Assembly: GCF_964275005.1 (NCBI RefSeq)
Contig: NC_092686.1
Span: 12,583,032-12,647,031 of the forward strand
Direction of reading: 5' to 3'
Length of the DNA stretch: 64,000 nt
Source of the DNA: Diadema setosum
Lineage: Eukaryota; Echinodermata; Echinoidea; Diadematoida; Diadematidae
This document shows, piece by piece, positions 1 through 39,499 of the stretch (positions are counted from its first letter, which is position 1; each line of letters starts with the position of its first letter). The translations under genes and the position numbers were made by a program. Under the pieces are notes generated by a model. That model worked only from the letters and a program-made list of their open reading frames with translations. It did no database searches and was not told where the DNA came from.

Positions 1-1
1 A

Positions 2-430
2 GTCGATAAAAGACGCAAAAACTTAATTGGATCTATTGCACCATTTACAACATAAAAATGCAAAAAGTTCTCAAAGCGGGAGGAGGAAACCACCCCCTCC
101 CCCTCCCCCCCCCCCCCTCGCTCGCTCCGCTCGCTCGGGCACGGTCGCGTTCATGATATCCAGTGTAAGAATTCATACAAGAAGTTTATTTGAATGATCG
201 TAGGCAAATTGTATTGCTATCTTAAGCAAGTGGGACTGTTTCAAGTCGATAAAACACGCAAAAAGATGCATCAAATCGCAACATTTACAACATCAAATTG
301 CAAAAAGTTCTCACCGTGGGAGGGGGAAACCCCCTCCCACACCCTCCCCCTACCCCTCCCTCCCGAGGGCTCGGTTGCTTCGCTCCCTCGCATACTCAAC
401 GCCCCCCCCCCCCCCATCAAATCCTGGCTA
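2..430. repeat. Two-copy tandem repeat, period about 244 bp
   Basis: Two related segments, about 2-140 and 246-430, share in the same order GTCGATAAAA, ATTTACAACAT, GCAAAAAGTTCTCA, a purine block, and a long C-rich run ending in CTCGCTCGCT-like or TCGCTCCCTCG sequence. The copies are clearly diverged. The first copy may continue left of the window. Open frames through it are rich in Pro and low in complexity, so they are not taken as genes. Confidence 0.6.
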
Positions 431-1140
431 CGCCGGTGTTTCACACCTATAAATTATTTTTAAAAATAGTATGCATAATAGTACGCATAATGACTTTGAT
501 CTTAATTTCAGGGTGTGTTATGAATTTTTACATTGTTTATACAATAACATATATCATATTATGTACATTGATTTATAATTTGCTCTTTTTACCTCATGCA
601 TTGCTTAATTATTGATGCCGCGATAGAATGGAAATATAGGAATAATGCATTCTTACTTACCATGGACTTACGTCCATTACTCACTGTAATGCAGAATAGC
701 AAGTATCGAGATCAAATGATTTGTTGTTGTTGTCGCATGTTTTGGTCCATGCAACTATGTTTTCTCCTGTTGTTAAAGATCAAAAGAATGTTAAATTTAG
801 GATCCATCACGTTCCATTGTTCATGCTGTTATAAGTATCTTAATATTTTAACATCTTTTTAGCTTGTATACGGCTGGGTTTTAGTTTATCAATTGTTTTA
901 GGCCTATATTTACATATCTCAAACTTTTCAGTGTATATCTTATTTTGACTCATTGCACGTGACGTGCAGCAATTCAACCTGTGTTAGTTGGGTGCTATGT
1001 TTTGCTGCAGAAAGTTTTTAAAATCGATAAACCACTTCAAGCAATTCAAAACAGCGCCCTCTTTGGGCGACGGGACAGAATTTTTCTTTTAATTGATTTG
1101 CTGAAAAACTGATCAAAGTAGGGGATATATCAAGTTTTAC
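431..1140. other. Non-coding stretch, nothing recognised
   Basis: AT-rich unique-looking DNA. Short open frames here have no recognisable domain and no supporting splice signals. One copy of the GCGACGGGAC-type motif listed separately lies at 1067-1083. Confidence 0.4.
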
Positions 1141-1161
1141 CATGGATTACCCTTCCAAGAA

Positions 1162-1560
<399 letters not shown>

Positions 1561-4300
1561 ATATACCTGGTATATATTCACTTTTCTTATCATTGTTAAA
1601 TTTTGGGTTATAAAGATTTCTTCTTCTTTTTTGAGGGGGGGGGGAAAGAATTTTCAGTAGTTTGACTCGAAATTATTATTATTTTTCCTGTATATAAGAT
1701 TTGAGTTTGGTCACTCACATTCCATTGTCGTATAACCCGGATCAGTGTGACATATCCTTGACTTTGACAGTTGCGACGGAACGAAATGTCTCTGCACATC
1801 AATGGAAGGTGCGACGGGACGGAATTTTGACATAATGGGCTATAGAAGTAGGGCTTTCCTAACTTGGGACAGAATAAAAATCATGTAAGGCTGTTTTGCT
1901 CACTTGTGAAAAGAGTATTAATTTTGGAAGTGGTCAAGGGGTATAATAGATTTTTCATCCTCCCTTCAGTTCTCCTTCCACCCCCATCAATTTTCAAATT
2001 ACCAATATGATACTATGAACTTGGTTTAATTATAACATTGTATATGAAACTGCCTTCTATACTGCATAATTGACTGCTAAATTAATAGAATAAAGTCTGT
2101 CTGATTAATAACAAGACTTTAAATGTTACTCGATGTTTGTTGAGTGCAAACACACTACATCATAAGTCTGCACATTATAATGTCTCATATAATTTCTTGA
2201 AGTAATGGGACTTTTATGGTGAATAAAGGCATTATTTTGCCTTATACATTATAATCTAACATCTAAAAGATGACATATGACTAAGAATTCACATATGTTT
2301 GATTCTTGTGATGCATTTCATCGAATGTACATGGATTGAATTCATGTATTTTGACACAACGTGCACAGGGGCCGTCATTACTTGCAGTTCATCTGCTCAA
2401 AACAAAATAATATTTATGTATATCAGAAATGTGAAATTGTTGATGTTTCACTTGAGTTTCCGATTCAGTCTTAAAGGGCTATAAGAATTGAAATTACACT
2501 TTGACGTTCTGCCGATTTGTACTTGCATTCATTTTACTTTATAAGCTTTCATTGTTTGGAGTAATGGTACGTACTATAATGTTATCAACAGTTTACTATT
2601 TGTTTCCGATTTGTGCAAACTGTAAGTCACCAACTAGTTGAAAGCAAGGCAATTTCCATTTGTATCTTATTGCAAATTATAGATACAATCTACTCTTATG
2701 ATTGCATAAATGGATTGGAGACATCATAATACTGCAATTATATCTTGTTCATGTATTTCAATTGTAATTTTTAAATTGAAATTGGTATTTATCAGTATGC
2801 AGATTCTAATCCATGTCTGAGGAGTATGAAAGGAAAAGTAAAAAAAAAATGAAAATTTTATTTTTGAGAAAAGAGGGTATCAAAAATTCGTGGAAATTGT
2901 TTTCATTTCAATATTGTATTACTTTTGAACATCCCACGTATGCTGGACTGAACAAAGAATTATAAATGTGAAATCTTTCACATGATCTAAAAAAGGGTAA
3001 TATTTCATTTTTCATATAATTCCTATAAAATATGCAAATCTAAAAACACAAATTATCAAAAAATGTCAATAATATGATTGAAATTCAGTAAAGATGTGAA
3101 GTTTTAATGCTGAAACACTACCAAAAAAAAAAATGGTTTTGAAAAATTTGCGATTGTTAAGCCTATGCGTGATGCCCAAATTTTGGCTTGAAATCGAAAA
3201 AACAAATCCACATCTGCAAAGATTATCACAGAAAAAAATATTCCACACCTGATATTCCACATTTGATCGCAAATGTTCACCTTATTTAATATACACTCCA
3301 TAACAACCCCATCATAATTCAAACAGCCGAGTATATGACCCAGCGTCTGTGCAAGTAATGTTCCCGGCGGGGTGACCGGCGTCTGATTCTGCGAGCGCCG
3401 TTTTGCAACTTAAAGCAACTTTCTTGTCGCCGAAAAATATTTTGTATACATAACTTAACATGGACATACACCCATTCTGAAATCTTGGAGGCAGGATTCA
3501 ACCCATGGGCAAATGACATGCAGTTTATGAGTTTCATAAAAAACGTACCAGGGTAATTATACCCTCCGAGGACAATATTACCCCCTGCATAATACTGGTA
3601 AGTGATAAGGTTAGAATAAAGATTAGGGTATGGGTTAAGTGTAGGGTTTGAGTTTGGGTCAGAGGGTTATAGGATTAGCGTTAGGGTAAGGGGAAGGGGT
3701 GTGGGGTAATTGCCCATGTGGGTAATTGCCCTAGACCCATAAAGATTAGCGTTCCTGGAAAATAAGGAATTGTACGACACCAAAAGTGAAAGGATTCTTG
3801 TATGATGAAAATTTTTAGCGTATATCATGTATATATAGGCCTAAAGATAAAGGCGTAGTTATTGGTGAAATTTTCATCATTTCTTAGTGATCTGTAGGCC
3901 TATAAATCTTTGTATGAAAACTGGTTCCCATGATAACTCTATACAATCAAAATGTTATCAAATTGTGCTTGCCGCTGAGGTTTAAACACATTTTGATGAG
4001 AACTAGTTTTGTTTAGCTCAGAATTCCTCATTTGTTTTGTGGGCCTATAGTTCATATTGTTCCGTCCCGTCGCGCGACTAGACGGAATTCAACAGCTTTT
4101 GAGGAAATTGTCTAAAAAATAAAATATATCATCGATCTATAGGTCTGTTTGTGTATAAGTGATGTAGGAAACAGTTACAACAAACATCACAATGACATGG
4201 TTAGTCTTGCTTGGAACTTTGATTTAAATCTCCTTTGAATAGTCTTCTCAAAAACCACTTTTTCTTTTTCTTTTATTCCGTCCCGTCGCGAAGAGAAGAT
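1561..4300. other. Gene-free AT-rich region with GCGACGGGACGGAA motifs
   Basis: No coding region is recognised over about 2.7 kb. Visible structure: copies of a GCGACGGGACGGAA-like motif at 1773-1787 and 1811-1827 (forward) and 4060-4073 and 4275-4290 (reverse), plus a stretch at 3606-3712 of degenerate telomere-like words. The rest is plain AT-rich DNA with short homopolymers. Confidence 0.4.
3606..3712. repeat. Degenerate telomere-like (TTAGGG-like) stretch
   Basis: The segment contains repeated words such as GATTAGGGTA, GGGTTAAG, TAGGGTTTGAG and GTTAGGGTAAGGGG, all near-variants of the TTAGGG telomere unit with irregular spacing. It is flanked by GGTAATT-plus-C-run words on both sides (about 3551-3565 and 3705-3733). 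It may be an eroded interstitial telomere-like block or simply a G-rich satellite; no perfect tandem TTAGGG remains. Confidence 0.35.
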
Positions 4301-4308
4301 TTGTTGGG

Positions 4309-4434
<126 letters not shown>

Positions 4435-4812
4435 AAGTCTGCCTCGTTTATATTGCAGTTTCATGTTTCCACGTTAAGCCTGGTACTTAACCGAAAAATC
4501 GGTCTGTACTATTATACTGTTTAAAGTATCTGCATGTCTTCGGGGATATTATGTTCAACGGAGCCCCCAAAAGAACCCAAAACAACAACAACAACAACAA
4601 CAAATAAAAAAAAGACTCCTCGGAACAAACGGATTTTTCTGTCTGGCTTGGCACAGGCGTCTTTGTAAGGATATAGCCTATGGCTGCTAACTCAGTGTAT
4701 ATCATTTTTTTTTTTTTGAGCCAAAACCCTATCAAATTCCGTCCTGTCGCAGTCCCGTGTGTTTTTATGCCTCCGCCACGAAGTGGTGCCGGAGGCATTA
4801 TGTTTTCGGGTT

Positions 4813-4852
4813 GTCCGTCCGTCCGTCCGTCCGTCCGTCCGTCCGTCCGTAA
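4813..4852. repeat. (GTCC)n microsatellite
   Basis: About nine units of GTCC, just inside the hairpin head of the repeat element at 4764. The same short-repeat position is kept in the second copy (near 26185-26235, with GTACGTCC variants), so the run is part of the element rather than a chance expansion. Confidence 0.9.
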
Positions 4853-5795
4853 TGAATTTTGTGGACAGGGTAACTACCAAAACCTTTTGAGGTATCCTAA
4901 TGAAACTTGGCATGTATGTGTATTAGGGGATGAAGTTGTGCCTATCTACTTTTGGGTGCACATGCTCAAGATCAAAGGTCAAGCGAAGGTCAAGGTCAAA
5001 TGCTTAAAATTTTACTATTTCCCCCATATCTATGCCATGCCTGAAGATATTTTCTTGAAACTTAGTGTATACATGTATTACTCAATCAAGATTCTCTAGT
5101 GAAAGTTTGGGATCATGCGGTCAAAGGTCAAAGGTCAAAAGGTTAAGTAAAAAATGTGAAATTTAACTTTTTTCTCCGTATCTTGGAAATAGTTCAAGGT
5201 ATCTTCATGGAACATAGTATATATGCATGTACTGACTGGCAGTGATTAGCTAGGGAATTTGGGGTTCATGGGGTCAAAGGTCAGGGGTCAAAGGTCAAGG
5301 GCAACACTTCAAAATTTTACTATTTCCCTCATATTTGTGCAATGCCAGCAGGATTTGTTTTTTTTTTCAAACTTGGTGTATGCATTTTTAACCTGATAGT
5401 GATTCTCTAGAAAGTTTTGTTTTTGTTTTTGTTTTTTGTTTTTTGCCAAAAAGGTCAAAAGGTCAAAGATCAAGTGAAAGTGCTGAACTTACTTCTTCCT
5501 CCATATCTCGGAAGTGGCTCAAGTTATCATGAAACTTAGTACATATTTATGCATGTTCTGCCTGACAGTAATTCTCTTATGAGTTTTAGGGTCAATGGCC
5601 AGATGAAAATGGTAACAATTTACTATTCAATACAGAAATTGCATTTTTTCTCCATACCTTGAAACTTACTCAAGGCATAAACTTATGAGAGGGTCAAAGT
5701 CAAGTTAAAGTCCTTCAATCCCCAAATACGTGCTCTCCTATTCGTCCAATTAAACCTATGTCAAGGAAGGTGAACATTCAACACTTTTGTGACAA

Positions 5796-6514
5796 CACTT
5801 GCTGTCGGGCGATAGCTCGGTGGTCTAGTGGAGATGACGCCTGTCCAGTGATCAGGAGGTCGTAGGTTCGAATCCTGCTCGAGTATGTACGCCCATGATT
5901 TTTTATCATGGCTACTACTAAAACACTGATCAATTTAGTGCTTATTTACGTCGATGTGGGGCAATTTGTCAATCAGTTGCAATGAAAACATCTCGACGGA
6001 AGAATTTCATGAATTTGAATAACAAAGCAGTACCCGCTGCATGCTATAAGGATTAGAACCAACACTTGCTGTCGGGCGATAGCTCGGTGGTCTAGTGGAG
6101 ATGACGCCTGTCCGGTGATCAGGAGGTCGTAGGTTCGAATCCTGCTCGAGTATGTACGCCCATGATTTTTTATCATGGCTACTACTAAAACACTGATCAA
6201 TTTAGTGCTTATTTACGTCGATGTGGGGCAATTTGTCAATCAGTTGCAATGAAAACATCTCGACGGAAGAATTTCATGAATTTGAATAACAAAGCAGTAC
6301 CCGCTGCATGCTATAAGGATTAGAACCAACACTTGCTGTCGGGCGATAGCTCGGTGGTCTAGTGGAGATGACGCCTGTCCGGTGATCAGGAGGTCGTAGG
6401 TTCGAATCCTGCTCGAGTATGTACGCCCATGATTTTTTATCATGGCTACTACTAAAACACTGATCAATTTAGTGCTTATTTACGTCGATGTGGGGCAATT
6501 TGTCAATCAGTTGC
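5796..6514 (+). repeat. Tandem array of tRNA-derived SINE-like units (267-bp period, about 2.7 units)
   Basis: Three nearly identical units start at about 5796, 6063 and 6330. Each begins with a tRNA-like head holding a polymerase III A box (TAGCTCGGTGG) and a perfect B box (GGTTCGAATCC). Next comes a body with TTTTTTATCATGG and, in the first two units, an 80-bp linker; the last unit stops before the linker. The anticodon-like loop reads AGT in unit 1 and GGT in units 2-3. A 5-bp direct repeat GACAA flanks the array (5791-5795 and 6515-6519). The near identity of the units points to recent amplification. Confidence 0.75.
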
Positions 6515-6652
6515 GACAAACATGTCATTTTGATATTTTGCCAGTTTTGTGAAAATGTAATCACACATTGTCCACATGTACTATAGACCTATTAGGAGAA
6601 TCATGCATTATGGCGGAGGCATACCAGTCGCCATAGCGACATTTCTAGTTTG

Positions 6653-7559
6653 TTTTTGTTTTTGTTGTTGTTGTTGTTGTTTTTTTAAACCAGACCCATG
6701 TTTCCTTTTATATATTTGATTTTCTTGCGGTATTTTATCCACTGTATTTCTGCTACTCTCCTCGACATGGGAGATACGGAATCAAATAAATTGTTTTCAC
6801 AAATTCTATCGCAGATCTCTCTCTCTCTCTGTTCGAAATTAATTCTGTTCGAGTGTCTTCGTTCTTCGAACTCTATTGAAACTCTTCAAATAGCGACTGG
6901 TGATACTGAATAACTTAGGCAGGGCTCCGCATCCTCCATCTGATGATTTCCTGTTTATAACTTTGATGTAAAAATGACTGATTAAGCCTAATGCCAATTT
7001 CACGGCAACCTGAAATTCTAGAATTTCATTGAGTTGGGGTGGGGGTGGGGGGGGGGGGGACTTACGACGGAACTTTTACCAAAGGTCCGTTTCATGATGC
7101 GATCATCACATAAAAGTCTTTATAAAAATCTTAGAATGGCCAAAGTCGCTCTTTTCTTGTACCTCCATGCTCATGTACTGTAGTTGTGTGAAACTTTCAA
7201 AGAGAAGTAAAATCAATTTCATGAAGTCTCTCATAAGTCAGTCAGATGAGCGAAAAGTCTCTCATAAAACTTTCATGAAACGGACCCCAGCAGAGCATCT
7301 CTGTGTGCTAGATGGTAGCTGGCGCTATGGCCCAGCAGCCCTCTTGCCTTGAGCCTGAGGCTTGATTTTCTGCACGGGGCCTCGACGACGCTTCTTGGGG
7401 ATCCTCCCGTATGCATTCTTTGCACGTACGCAGCGCGCTAGGTCTCGCTAGCGCTCTATGCACACGTAAAATTAAACGCCTTTTACGTGGCACGATCTCG
7501 GCTACGACTTTGATAACTCGCAATTCTAGCTTAAGATCAGCAAGGGTGTCATCTTCAAC
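6653..7559 (+). other. Upstream region of COG5; probable promoter side, no motif assigned
   Basis: This stretch lies between the repeat element and the COG5 start codon. It contains a TTG-rich run (about 6661-6682), a G-run near 7029-7060, and from about 7340 a CpG-rich part with short inverted words such as AGCGCGCTAGGTCTCGCTAG. CpG richness immediately before the first exon fits a TATA-less housekeeping promoter, which is an inference. I see no convincing TATA box. Confidence 0.35.
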
Positions 7560-35744
<28,185 letters not shown>

Positions 35745-36142
35745 TGCTCCAGAGATATGCCGAGGGATTCTTCCTAAAGTGTTGGTCTCTTTTTTTTCTT
35801 TTTTTTTTTGTGTGTAGAAGACACCTTGTTCCTGTCGTTGGGAATCTTGGGATGTTCTCAGAACTTTGTGACAGAAATCATTGACTGTTTGCATGTGTAG
35901 TTGACATCATGATTGACAATTTCATCAGAAACAAGGAAGCTTGATCTAGTCATACATGTTGTACAGACAACACTGTATAATTCGTATTTATTTATTTAGA
36001 CTGGAGAATAATCTTACACATATGATAGCATACGACTTGACATGCTTTAATGTACACAATTTTCATTTCTTGTTCTGAAAATTTGTATCTTTTGGTAGAT
36101 ATTAAACTTGGGCGACTTTCACTTGTGTGCACAGTTGACTGT
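35745..36142 (+). other. Probable COG5 3' untranslated region
   Basis: Follows the TGA at 35742-35744. A candidate polyadenylation word ATTAAA is at 36101-36106, so the transcript may end near 36120, just before the LINE-like insertion. No open frame of interest. Confidence 0.4.
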
Positions 36143-36383
36143 AATTCAAGTTTCAAGTTTCAAGTTTTATTTAACCAATTCATTAAACATTTGACATTTT
36201 ACAAAAGGATACAGCATTAAGAATAATGAATGGTTTTGGACCCCAAAAGAAGCAGAGCTTGTAAAAAAGGGGTCCCGGATAAACATATAAAACAAAACAT
36301 ACTAAAGTTTTGAGCATATTAACAAGAAGTATAATAGTAACATATTTACATAGGACAGATGCAACACAAGCACACATACACAC

Positions 36384-36414
<31 letters not shown>

Positions 36415-36750
36415 TTCAATCACACAAACACGTGTCACAAAAACGCTCATGCACATACATGTAGTTCACATGAAATTGCAGAAAGATACTTTCTATTTTA
36501 CTATACTTTTTCATAAGCTTATTCCATTTGCTACCTGCCCAAGTTGAAATCAAGACATTGTTGGGTAGTTTGACAATACCCTTTTTCAATTCCTGCAGGT
36601 TTTTATATCGGCAAGGTTGACTGTACATTATGATTCTGTAATAGTACTGGTGTAGTTCTGGTGTAGTACTGGGAAAAAGAGGTAAACTGTGCAGCTTGTT
36701 ATTAAAGTCGCTAAAACACAAAGTCCAAATCACACCAAATTTGATTTTTA
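36143..36750 (-). mobile_element. LINE-like 3' end, minus strand
   Basis: Read on the minus strand, the segment ends in AATAAAACTTGAAACTTGAA, a short heptamer tail typical of CR1/L2-type non-LTR elements. The upstream part holds a roughly 100-residue open frame with ELKKGIVKLPNNV and WNKLMKKY, reminiscent of the C-terminal end of LINE polymerase proteins, interrupted by an (AC)n run (36378-36415). The family assignment is tentative. Confidence 0.45.
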
Positions 36751-36935
36751 CTCACTAAAAGTATAATGTAGTGGACTCCTGTGGATTACATCCACACCAC
36801 ACTGTCATGAAGGGAGTGAAACGGTCCATCCACTGTGCTATTACTGTATAAACTGTAAGATTTTTGCATTATTGTCCATTGTACAGCTGGTACCCCTTCA
36901 TGTTAAGCCACCTACAGCTGGTAAACATTACCAGC

Positions 36936-37229
36936 TGTCTCTGTAGTTTGGCTCAATTCCACATACTGATCGTTCAAAATATTTTGTCTTGTATTTTTTG
37001 GTTAAACCTGTTTTACAATAATCAAAGGAATGGCAGTGGAGACAGATGTAGTTTGGCTCAATTACACATACTGATCATTAAAAAATTTGTCCTATATTTT
37101 TTTTGCTGAACCCGTTTAGTCAAAGACAGATGTAGTTTGGCTCAATTACACATACTGGTCATTAAAAAATTTGTCCTGTATTTTTTTTTGCTGAACCCGT
37201 TTAGTCAAAGGAAGAGCAGTGGAGACATT
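36936..37229. repeat. Three-copy tandem repeat, 86-105 bp units
   Basis: The words TGTAGTTTGGCTCAATT and CACATACTG recur at about 36942, 37047 and 37130, each followed by a T-run and a GTTTAGTCAAAG-type end. Copies 2 and 3 are nearly identical; copy 1 is diverged. The last copy runs into the Myb/SANT-like fragment. Confidence 0.75.
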
Positions 37230-37507
37230 TGTGGCCGGGGGAGGGGCCACAGCACTACTATTTTTCCTTCACTGTTGAGGAAAGAATGCTGATTGTTCCA
37301 TTTCTTCTTCACATCTTGCACCATTCTCTTCATGGCTGGATTTGCAGCGTTTATCTTTGCAGTGATGTCACTACATGCATTCTCTCTGTCTTTCCATGAT
37401 ATGGAAGAGCCAAGCCGCGGCCTGAGAATATTTTGATGGAGACTAAACTCCTCGATCAGAATTATTTTTCCCCTCTCAGAGAAATTTGCTTTCCTCTTTA
37501 ACTCCAC
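37205..37507 (-). pseudogene. Myb/SANT-like DNA-binding domain fragment (Harbinger-associated/NAIF1 type)
   Basis: A 100-residue frame opens MELKRKANFSERGKIILIEE and holds ISWKDR, a DITAKINAAN helix and the closing VKKKWNN, the pattern of the trihelix-like domain in PIF/Harbinger accessory proteins and NAIF1-type proteins. After the domain the frame degrades into GC-rich sequence and stops, so only the domain is present. It could be a single exon of a larger gene, but I see no neighbouring exon. A transposon-derived remnant is the likelier reading. Confidence 0.5.
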
Positions 37508-39499
37508 ATTATTATAGAGGTTAACAAAGTATGTGACTGGCTGTTACTTTATTTAGCTGACACACTGAAGGTTGTCATAGAAGTTTTCTTCCTGAATTTA
37601 TATGATGAACCACAACTACTCCATGTATTTTAAAAGATTTCCTGGGGAAAAAAAACAACAACACAAAACATTTGTGATCTTCCTGATTTAAGCAAAGTAT
37701 GTAACATTTCTTGTAACAGAGTGTTAGTACATAGTAAGTACAATAATTACATAAAACATGGTTTCCTTATAATCTTTTTTAATTTTCCAATTTATCGCAT
37801 GTTATGAGATTTTCTACAGGGGTTCATTCTAGTAGTAATTCTAGTCATTACTACAGATTATACAATGTATATCCTTCACAAATTGCTTCTTGTCCCCTGA
37901 GTAGTCCAGAGCAGTGAAAATGACAAAACAGAGTGATCCATCAAAACGATGTTGACAATAATGTAGATAGATCTAGGCCTGCTTACTATTTCTAGTGCAG
38001 ATCTAGGCCTATTTCAACCTGTGTAACTGGTGTTGGATCCTTGCGAATCATACTATGGCACTCAATGCTAATTGTTACTAATGCTAATGCCTAATATAAC
38101 GTTAGACTTGCCGTTAACGAATTTAGACCAGTCTACCCAAATTTACGATGTACAACACTCACATTTTTAACAGTGAAGGATAGTCCATATTCATGTGTAG
38201 ACAGCTAGAAGACGCTAGAAAGACAACAGAAAACAATGAAGCGTGAAGAGCATTGCAAGTTTGCAGATGCCGCGCATGTTTACCATTTTACAGAGCAGTG
38301 TATGTTAGCGGCTGAGTGCGCAGTTGTCTCTTCATAATTCGCGTATGCACTGCCCTCCAGCTGTTTTTCCCCAAGCATGATTGACCGGTGAATCTTCTCG
38401 AAAAGAGTGAAGCAAGGATGCCCTACAAAGGGTAAATTACAGAATACCAGCAATCAGTTAATCTTAAATTCATTGGGAGGGATATAAAACAAATATACTG
38501 GGCCATTGTTCCAGGTACCAGTTGAAACCATGTGACTTCAATAGCACTATTTTCTTCGGGCTGCGCCTCTCAGAAAATACAAAAATACAAAAAGTCGCCT
38601 CATGCACATAGTTTCAACCAGAGCCTCTCAGGCCTGGTATATTTGTATACTATTCACTGGGCACAATTGCTTATGACTACTTCATGTCTATACTTCAATA
38701 AAAGTGACAAACAAATGTATTTTACTTTTACTACATATGGCAGTCTTGTGTCCTTAGCCATAGGATGCATCGATGCACATCCTGCTTCTACAAGGAGTTT
38801 TGTTTCTTTGCTCAAACTGTACTGTTCTTGAGGTTAGTCATGAACCAGTCCACCCAACATGAACTCCATCTTTCGCTGGCTGGTTGTAGGCAAACCACTA
38901 AGTGACCGTTGCTTTATGAATGGCATCATGAGACCTTTACTGAGCGGCCATCCAAATTCAAGTACTCAAACTTCACGAGGATCCTTCCTCTCATTCCTTG
39001 CCAGAATGGTTGATGAGTTTATGCAGTATGTGTTGAGGAGGAAGGCTAATGCTGCCATTGTCCACCCATTGGAATTGGCCTGTAGACGTGGCCAACTCGC
39101 TCACAAGTTGGAGAAAGAATATGGCAATAATACATGTACTTACCTGACTAGGAATGCTGTTATTTCCTGGCTCAGGTAGAAATAAGTGTTGCCTAAGGCC
39201 CAAAGAATGTATGGTTGTTGACTCTTTGGGCGCATAGTTCTCTCTCTCCGATGAAGAGCATGTGCGCGCCCTCGGAGACCGAAGGCAGTCCATCGGTCAT
39301 CGAGTCGGTCCGAGTCAGTCCGAGTTAGTCCGATGTTGCTCCCCCACTGCACTCTTCCCCGTCGCATTGTAGCTTCCTGGTGGGGACGTGAATCCCAAAG
39401 GTAGGCTCCACCCCCGTAAATGAGACTAAATTGGAAAGAAATAGGGGATAGAAAGTCATGAGGGATATCATCTATATCCCTCAGTCGGAGAGCCTATGA
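37508..39499. other. No gene recognised
   Basis: Mixed AT-rich DNA. A frame at 38859-39179 (+, 106 aa, with DEFMQYVLRRKANAAIVHPL) has a protein-like look but no family I can name. The block 39290-39335 repeats a GAGTCGGTCCGAGTCAGTC word whose relative, GAGTCGGTGCGAGTCAGTC, lies at 40720-40738, on the other side of the TatD gene and in the same orientation. Confidence 0.35.

Larger units (their letters stand above)
4764..6652 (+). mobile_element. Inverted-repeat element, ATGCCTCCGCCA family, copy 1
   Basis: The left end carries ATGCCTCCGCCA, followed by a self-complementary head in which CCTCCGCC and GGAGG flank ACGAAGTGGTGCC, and then a GTCC tetranucleotide run. The right end near 6610-6650 carries the complementary TGGCGGAGGCAT and ends in TTTCTAGTTT. 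The interior is non-coding and rich in AAAGGTCA words. A second copy at 26134-27160 has the same ends and internal order. A tRNA-like SINE array (5796-6514) is inserted in it. The family name is unknown to me; the structure suggests a non-autonomous element spread by another element's enzymes. Confidence 0.7.

Noticed and set aside
5973-6467. Two identical 75-residue minus-strand frames, also seen at 25536-26030
   Set aside because: They repeat once per 267-bp SINE unit and read antisense through the tRNA-like head; no sign of a real protein.
5796-6514. Retrozyme or hammerhead-ribozyme explanation for the tandem array
   Set aside because: The unit size and target duplication would fit, but I could not find a CTGATGA core with a matching CGAAAC in either strand of the unit, while A and B boxes are clear.
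7308-7523. Basic minus-strand peptide (one frame reads RIPKKRRRGPVQKIKP) just upstream of COG5
   Set aside because: No domain recognised, no companion exon and no clear splice sites; CpG-rich DNA often gives Arg/Pro-rich frames.
38859-39179. 106-residue plus-strand frame as a gene
   Set aside because: It looks protein-like, but I recognise no family, see no splice partners, and cannot support it as a gene.
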